From positions 372,001-436,000 of the forward strand of contig NZ_JALLGK010000004.1 in NCBI RefSeq assembly GCF_023072595.1: 64,000 bases of DNA. The letters run 5' to 3'. The notes beneath the pieces are model-generated. The model saw nothing but the letters and a program-made list of their open reading frames with translations. It was not told the DNA's origin and did no database searches. The stretch is from Streptomyces sp. XM4193 (GTDB lineage: Bacteria > Actinomycetota > Actinomycetes > Streptomycetales > Streptomycetaceae). The first letter of the stretch is position 1. Each line of letters starts with the position of its first letter. Positions 61,577-64,000 of the stretch are shown here, in pieces. A program made the position numbers and the translations under genes.

Positions 61577-62344
61577 TCAGCCTTCCGCGCGGTACTTGGT
61601 GAACTGGTGGAGGGCTGCCTGGGCGTGGACGATGCGGTGGTCGGCCAGTGAATCGTCCCAGGCGTAGAGGGAGTTCATGTAGCGGAAGGTGATCGCGGCC
61701 CGCAGCGTGCCCGGACGGCGCCAGGCGGTGCGGCGGGGGCAGCTCCAGACGATGAGGTCGGTCGTGTTGCCCAGTGTCACCAGGGTGATGAGCAGGGAGA
61801 CCGCGAAGAAGAGCAGCCACAGCGGCGTCAGCAGGGCGAAGCCGAGCCAGCCGGCCACGGTGCCCTTGTAGCCGATCAGCGGTGCTTCGCCGCCCGGCTG
61901 GTCGATCCGCCAGTACGCCCTGCGGCTGCGGGCGGAGCGCCCGCGTGAGATGTGGCACAGCTGCTCGCCGTGGTCGTCGTAGACCGAGAACTGCTGGGGC
62001 TCGCCCTTGGCCAGCGGATCGGGGTGCACCGAGCAGACCAACCGCTTGTCCGGGTCGTGCAGGACGAGCACGGGGTGCTCCTCGTCCTGTCGGGCCAGCC
62101 TGGCCGTACGGGTCTCCACCTCGGTGACGGTGGTCGGGCCGCCGGCCGGTTCGGGCGAGGGTGTGAAGGTCGCCTCGTCGGGGCTCAGCGGGCCGCCGGC
62201 CTTCACCAGCCCGACGCGTGCCAGGGCGTTCTCCGCGCGGTGCTCCCCCTCGGGGAGCAGCATGAAGATCTCGCCCTCGGGCCAGAGCCCGGCGTGCGAT
62301 CCGGAGGTGCCGCTCACCTCGACGGTGAAGTTCGACCGGGTCAA
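61577..62344 (-). CDS. Hypothetical membrane-associated protein (LURP/phospholipid-scramblase-like fold possible)
   Basis: 255 aa from a TTG at 62344, for which GGGAG lies about seven bases upstream. The central part reads as beta-rich with HPVLVLHDPDKRLVCSVHPD, FSVYDDHGEQLCHIS and YWRIDQPGGEAPLIGYKG; two hydrophobic helices (LGFALLTPLWLLFFAVSLLI then a short second) follow around 165-190. The C-terminal 50 residues are aromatic-rich. The repeating short strands hint at a tubby-like or scramblase-like barrel, but I do not recognise the family. Confidence 0.68.
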   Translation of the reverse strand: MTRSNFTVEVSGTSGSHAGLWPEGEIFMLLPEGEHRAENALARVGLVKAGGPLSPDEATFTPSPEPAGGPTTVTEVETRTARLARQDEEHPVLVLHDPDKRLVCSVHPDPLAKGEPQQFSVYDDHGEQLCHISRGRSARSRRAYWRIDQPGGEAPLIGYKGTVAGWLGFALLTPLWLLFFAVSLLITLVTLGNTTDLIVWSCPRRTAWRRPGTLRAAITFRYMNSLYAWDDSLADHRIVHAQAALHQFTKYRAEG

Positions 62345-62790
62345 CGTCCGCTCCCGTCAGTCGGTGCCTCGGGCAGTTGCCGCGCCGGGTCGCGCCGCCC
62401 GTCATGCGCAGATTCTGCCAACTGCCCCCGCCCGCGCAGTAGTCGGGGCGGACAGAAATCTTCCGAGCGGGTGCGCGGACGCGTGGGTCGCGCGGCGTGG
62501 TGCGGTCCGCGCGTGGGGCTGCGGGGTGCGGTGCGTGCGGGCGGGGCGCGGTGCGTGCGGCGGGGTGCGGTGCGTGCGGGCGGGGCCGGCTCGCAACCCC
62601 CGCGGCGCCTGCGGGGCCACGGCGCGTCACCCGTGCGTCGGTTGGCCGTACGCAGCCGCAGACCCTTCAACCCGCGCACATCGGCTCGACGTCGGCCGGC
62701 CACCGCACATCCAACGCGCACGGGGAGGAAGGAGGTCGCGGCAAGTCTTCCGTCCCCGAAGCCGTCCAGGCCACAGTCCAGGAGCGCGCC
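62345..62790. other. 446-bp gap with gcggtgcgtgcggg-type repeats
   Basis: No gene is supported. Between 62521 and 62588 the plus strand repeats units of gcggggtgcggtgcgtgcg with small variations. A ribosome site AGGAG at the end belongs to the disrupted GNAT gene. Confidence 0.55.
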
Positions 62791-63614
62791 ATGACCGCAC
62801 CCACCGTCCTCACCCGCCGACCTGCAGCCCCCACCCACCGGCCGCCCGTCTTCGACGCCGCCTCGCAGGGCGGCTACACCGTCGCTCTCGCGGTCGACGA
62901 CGGCCAGGTGCGCGCCGCGCAGCGACTGCGACACGAGGTGTTCGGCGCGGAGTTCGGCGCGCGGCTGCCGGGAGCGGACAACGGCCTGGACAGCGACCGG
63001 TTCGACGCCCACTGCGACCATCTGCTCGTCACCGAGAAGGCCACCGGCGCCGTCGTCGGCACCTACCGACTGCTCCCGCCGCACGGCGCCCGCGCGGCCG
63101 AAGGGCGTTACGCGGACGCCGAGTTCGACCTCGCCCCGCACGCGTCCCTGCACAACGACCTGGTGAGGTGGGGCGTTCGTGCGTCCACCCGGACCATCGG
63201 GACGGTGCGGTGATCGCGCTGATGTGGGCCGGCATCGCCCGCTATCTGATCGGCAGCGGGCACAACTGGCTCGCCGGCTGCTGCTCCGTACCGCTGGGCG
63301 ACGGCGGCGCGGTGGCCGCGGAGGTGTACCGGCGCACCTCGGCCGGGCGCTGGGCGGCGCCCGTCGAGCACCGGGTGCGCCCGCGCCGTCCCTGGCTGCC
63401 GCCGGGCACAGAACTCGCGCGGGGGCGGGCCGGGTTCACCGAGCCGCCGCCGCTGCCCGCGCTGCTGCGCGGCTATCTGCGGCTGGGCGCCCGCGTCTGC
63501 GGTGAGCCGGCCCACGATCCGGAGTTCGACGCCGCCGACTTCTATGTGTTGCTCTCGCTCCGCGACACCAACCCCCGCTATCTGCGGCACTTTCTGGGGC
63601 TCGCCCCGCGATGA
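62791..63614 (+). pseudogene. GNAT / OlsB-like acyltransferase with a one-base frameshift
   Basis: From ATG 62791 (AGGAG eight bases upstream) one frame reads the start of an OlsB-like N-acyltransferase (AAQRLRHEVFGAEFGARLPG, FDAHCDHLLVTEKATGAVVG, TYRLLPPHGA, YADAEFDL) and ends at TGA 63213. The rest of the family pattern (SCVHPDHRDGAVIALMWAG, RYLIGSGHNWLAGCCSVPLG, DFYVLLSLRD) continues in another frame to 63614. Adding one base after 63164 would join them into a 274-residue protein with the expected D-L-V-E-V-G-R-S-C-V-H-P core. Either the gene is broken or the assembly has an indel. The following PlsC gene overlaps its stop. Confidence 0.8.
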
Positions 63615-64000
63615 CCGGCTACCACGGCGGTGCGGCCGGGCCCTGGCTGCCGTCCGCGACGTGCACCGTCGGACGGTGCCTGCCGGCCGCGCCGCCCTCG
63701 GCCGGTGCGGCCCGTATCGCCCTGCGGGTCGCCGCAACCGCGGCGGTGCTGTGCGTCGGTGCGCTCTGCGCGCCGGTGTGCGCCTGCACCGGCCGCCGGT
63801 TGCGGTATGCGCTGGTGCGGCTGTGGTCCCGGACGCTGCTGCGCGCGCTGGGCGTACGGCTTCGGGTGCGCGGCCGGCGCGGCCGGGGCCCGGCGCTCGT
63901 GGTGGCCAACCACATCTCCTGGCTGGACGTGGTGGTGCTGGCGGCGGTGTCTCCGGGGCGGATGCTTGCGAAGGCGGAGGTCGACAGCTATCCGGTGATC
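63611..64000 (+). CDS. PlsC-type 1-acylglycerol-3-phosphate acyltransferase (3' end outside window)
   Basis: About 130 codons visible from ATG 63611, which overlaps the disrupted GNAT stop (ATGA). A hydrophobic helix (about 36-58) precedes the acyltransferase motif VVANHISWLDVVVLAA, giving the NHxxxxD catalytic pair. The frame continues beyond the window. Together with the OlsB-like gene it resembles the OlsB-OlsA pair for ornithine-type lipids; the joint role is inferred. Confidence 0.85.
   Translation, partial: MTGYHGGAAGPWLPSATCTVGRCLPAAPPSAGAARIALRVAATAAVLCVGALCAPVCACTGRRLRYALVRLWSRTLLRALGVRLRVRGRRGRGPALVVANHISWLDVVVLAAVSPGRMLAKAEVDSYPVI

Noticed and set aside
1..64000. Insertion sequences, integrases or attachment sites, including use of tRNA-Leu as an att site
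   Set aside because: No transposase or integrase motif was seen in any frame, and no second copy of the tRNA 3' end was found nearby.

Overview
The window is very GC-rich actinomycete DNA, and its codon use, gene families and layout point to Streptomyces or a close relative. Pointers are four-base ATGA or GTGA stop/start overlaps in most operons, a CvnABCD conservon with a CYP157-type P450, a streptogrisin-type protease, a RskA/SigK pair and a TioE-type MerR regulator.

1-6.1 kb: a PAP2/diacylglycerol-kinase fusion cut by the window start, an aminotransferase-fold protein with no lysine at all, a metallo-beta-lactamase-fold hydrolase, a secreted S1 protease and a LysR regulator.

6.3-22.1 kb: a SigK-type envelope/lipid locus. 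SigK, RskA and a photolyase are encoded at one end. At the other end two divergent operons encode a molybdenum oxidoreductase plus fasciclin lipoprotein, and an FAD oxidoreductase, DUF1365 protein, two cyclopropane-synthase-like methyltransferases and a DUF1295 protein. All three transcription units carry the same promoter-like element at identical spacing. The set matches the mycobacterial sigK-rskA / ufaA1 / MPT70-MPT83 theme. Two regulator-target pairs (TioE-like with an Imm5-like protein; MerR with an NmrA-like reductase) and a hypothetical gene lie between the two ends.

22.3-27.9 kb: acyl-CoA ligase, SBF-type transporter, DsbA-like protein, FdhD and a HAD phosphatase.

28.0-48.8 kb: a carbohydrate island. 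A ROK regulator precedes a ribose-type ABC transporter, a Gfo/Idh/MocA oxidoreductase and a TIM-barrel isomerase. A second unit encodes a secreted sugar dehydrogenase with PKD and carbohydrate-binding domains, a secreted ThuA-DUF1080 protein, and a seven-gene overlapping run that is an actinobacterial Ebo cluster (Ino1-like, EboC/UbiA, TIM-barrel isomerase, EboA, EboB/TatD, EboE, EboF-like phosphatase), followed by a Tat-exported isomerase. A 33-bp element, with a -10-like TACGnT box at the same distance, lies upstream of both the ROK gene and the secreted dehydrogenase, so the two units are probably co-regulated.

49.1-58.7 kb: tRNA-Leu(GAG), a pseudouridine synthase, a secreted SH3 protein, a methyltransferase plus terpene synthase pair, and, convergent to it across a 17-bp perfect hairpin, a conservon with a CYP157-like P450 lacking ExxR.

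58.7-64 kb: a universal stress protein, a secreted hypothetical protein, an Fpg/Nei glycosylase, a membrane hypothetical protein, a frameshifted GNAT (OlsB-like) gene and the start of a PlsC acyltransferase.
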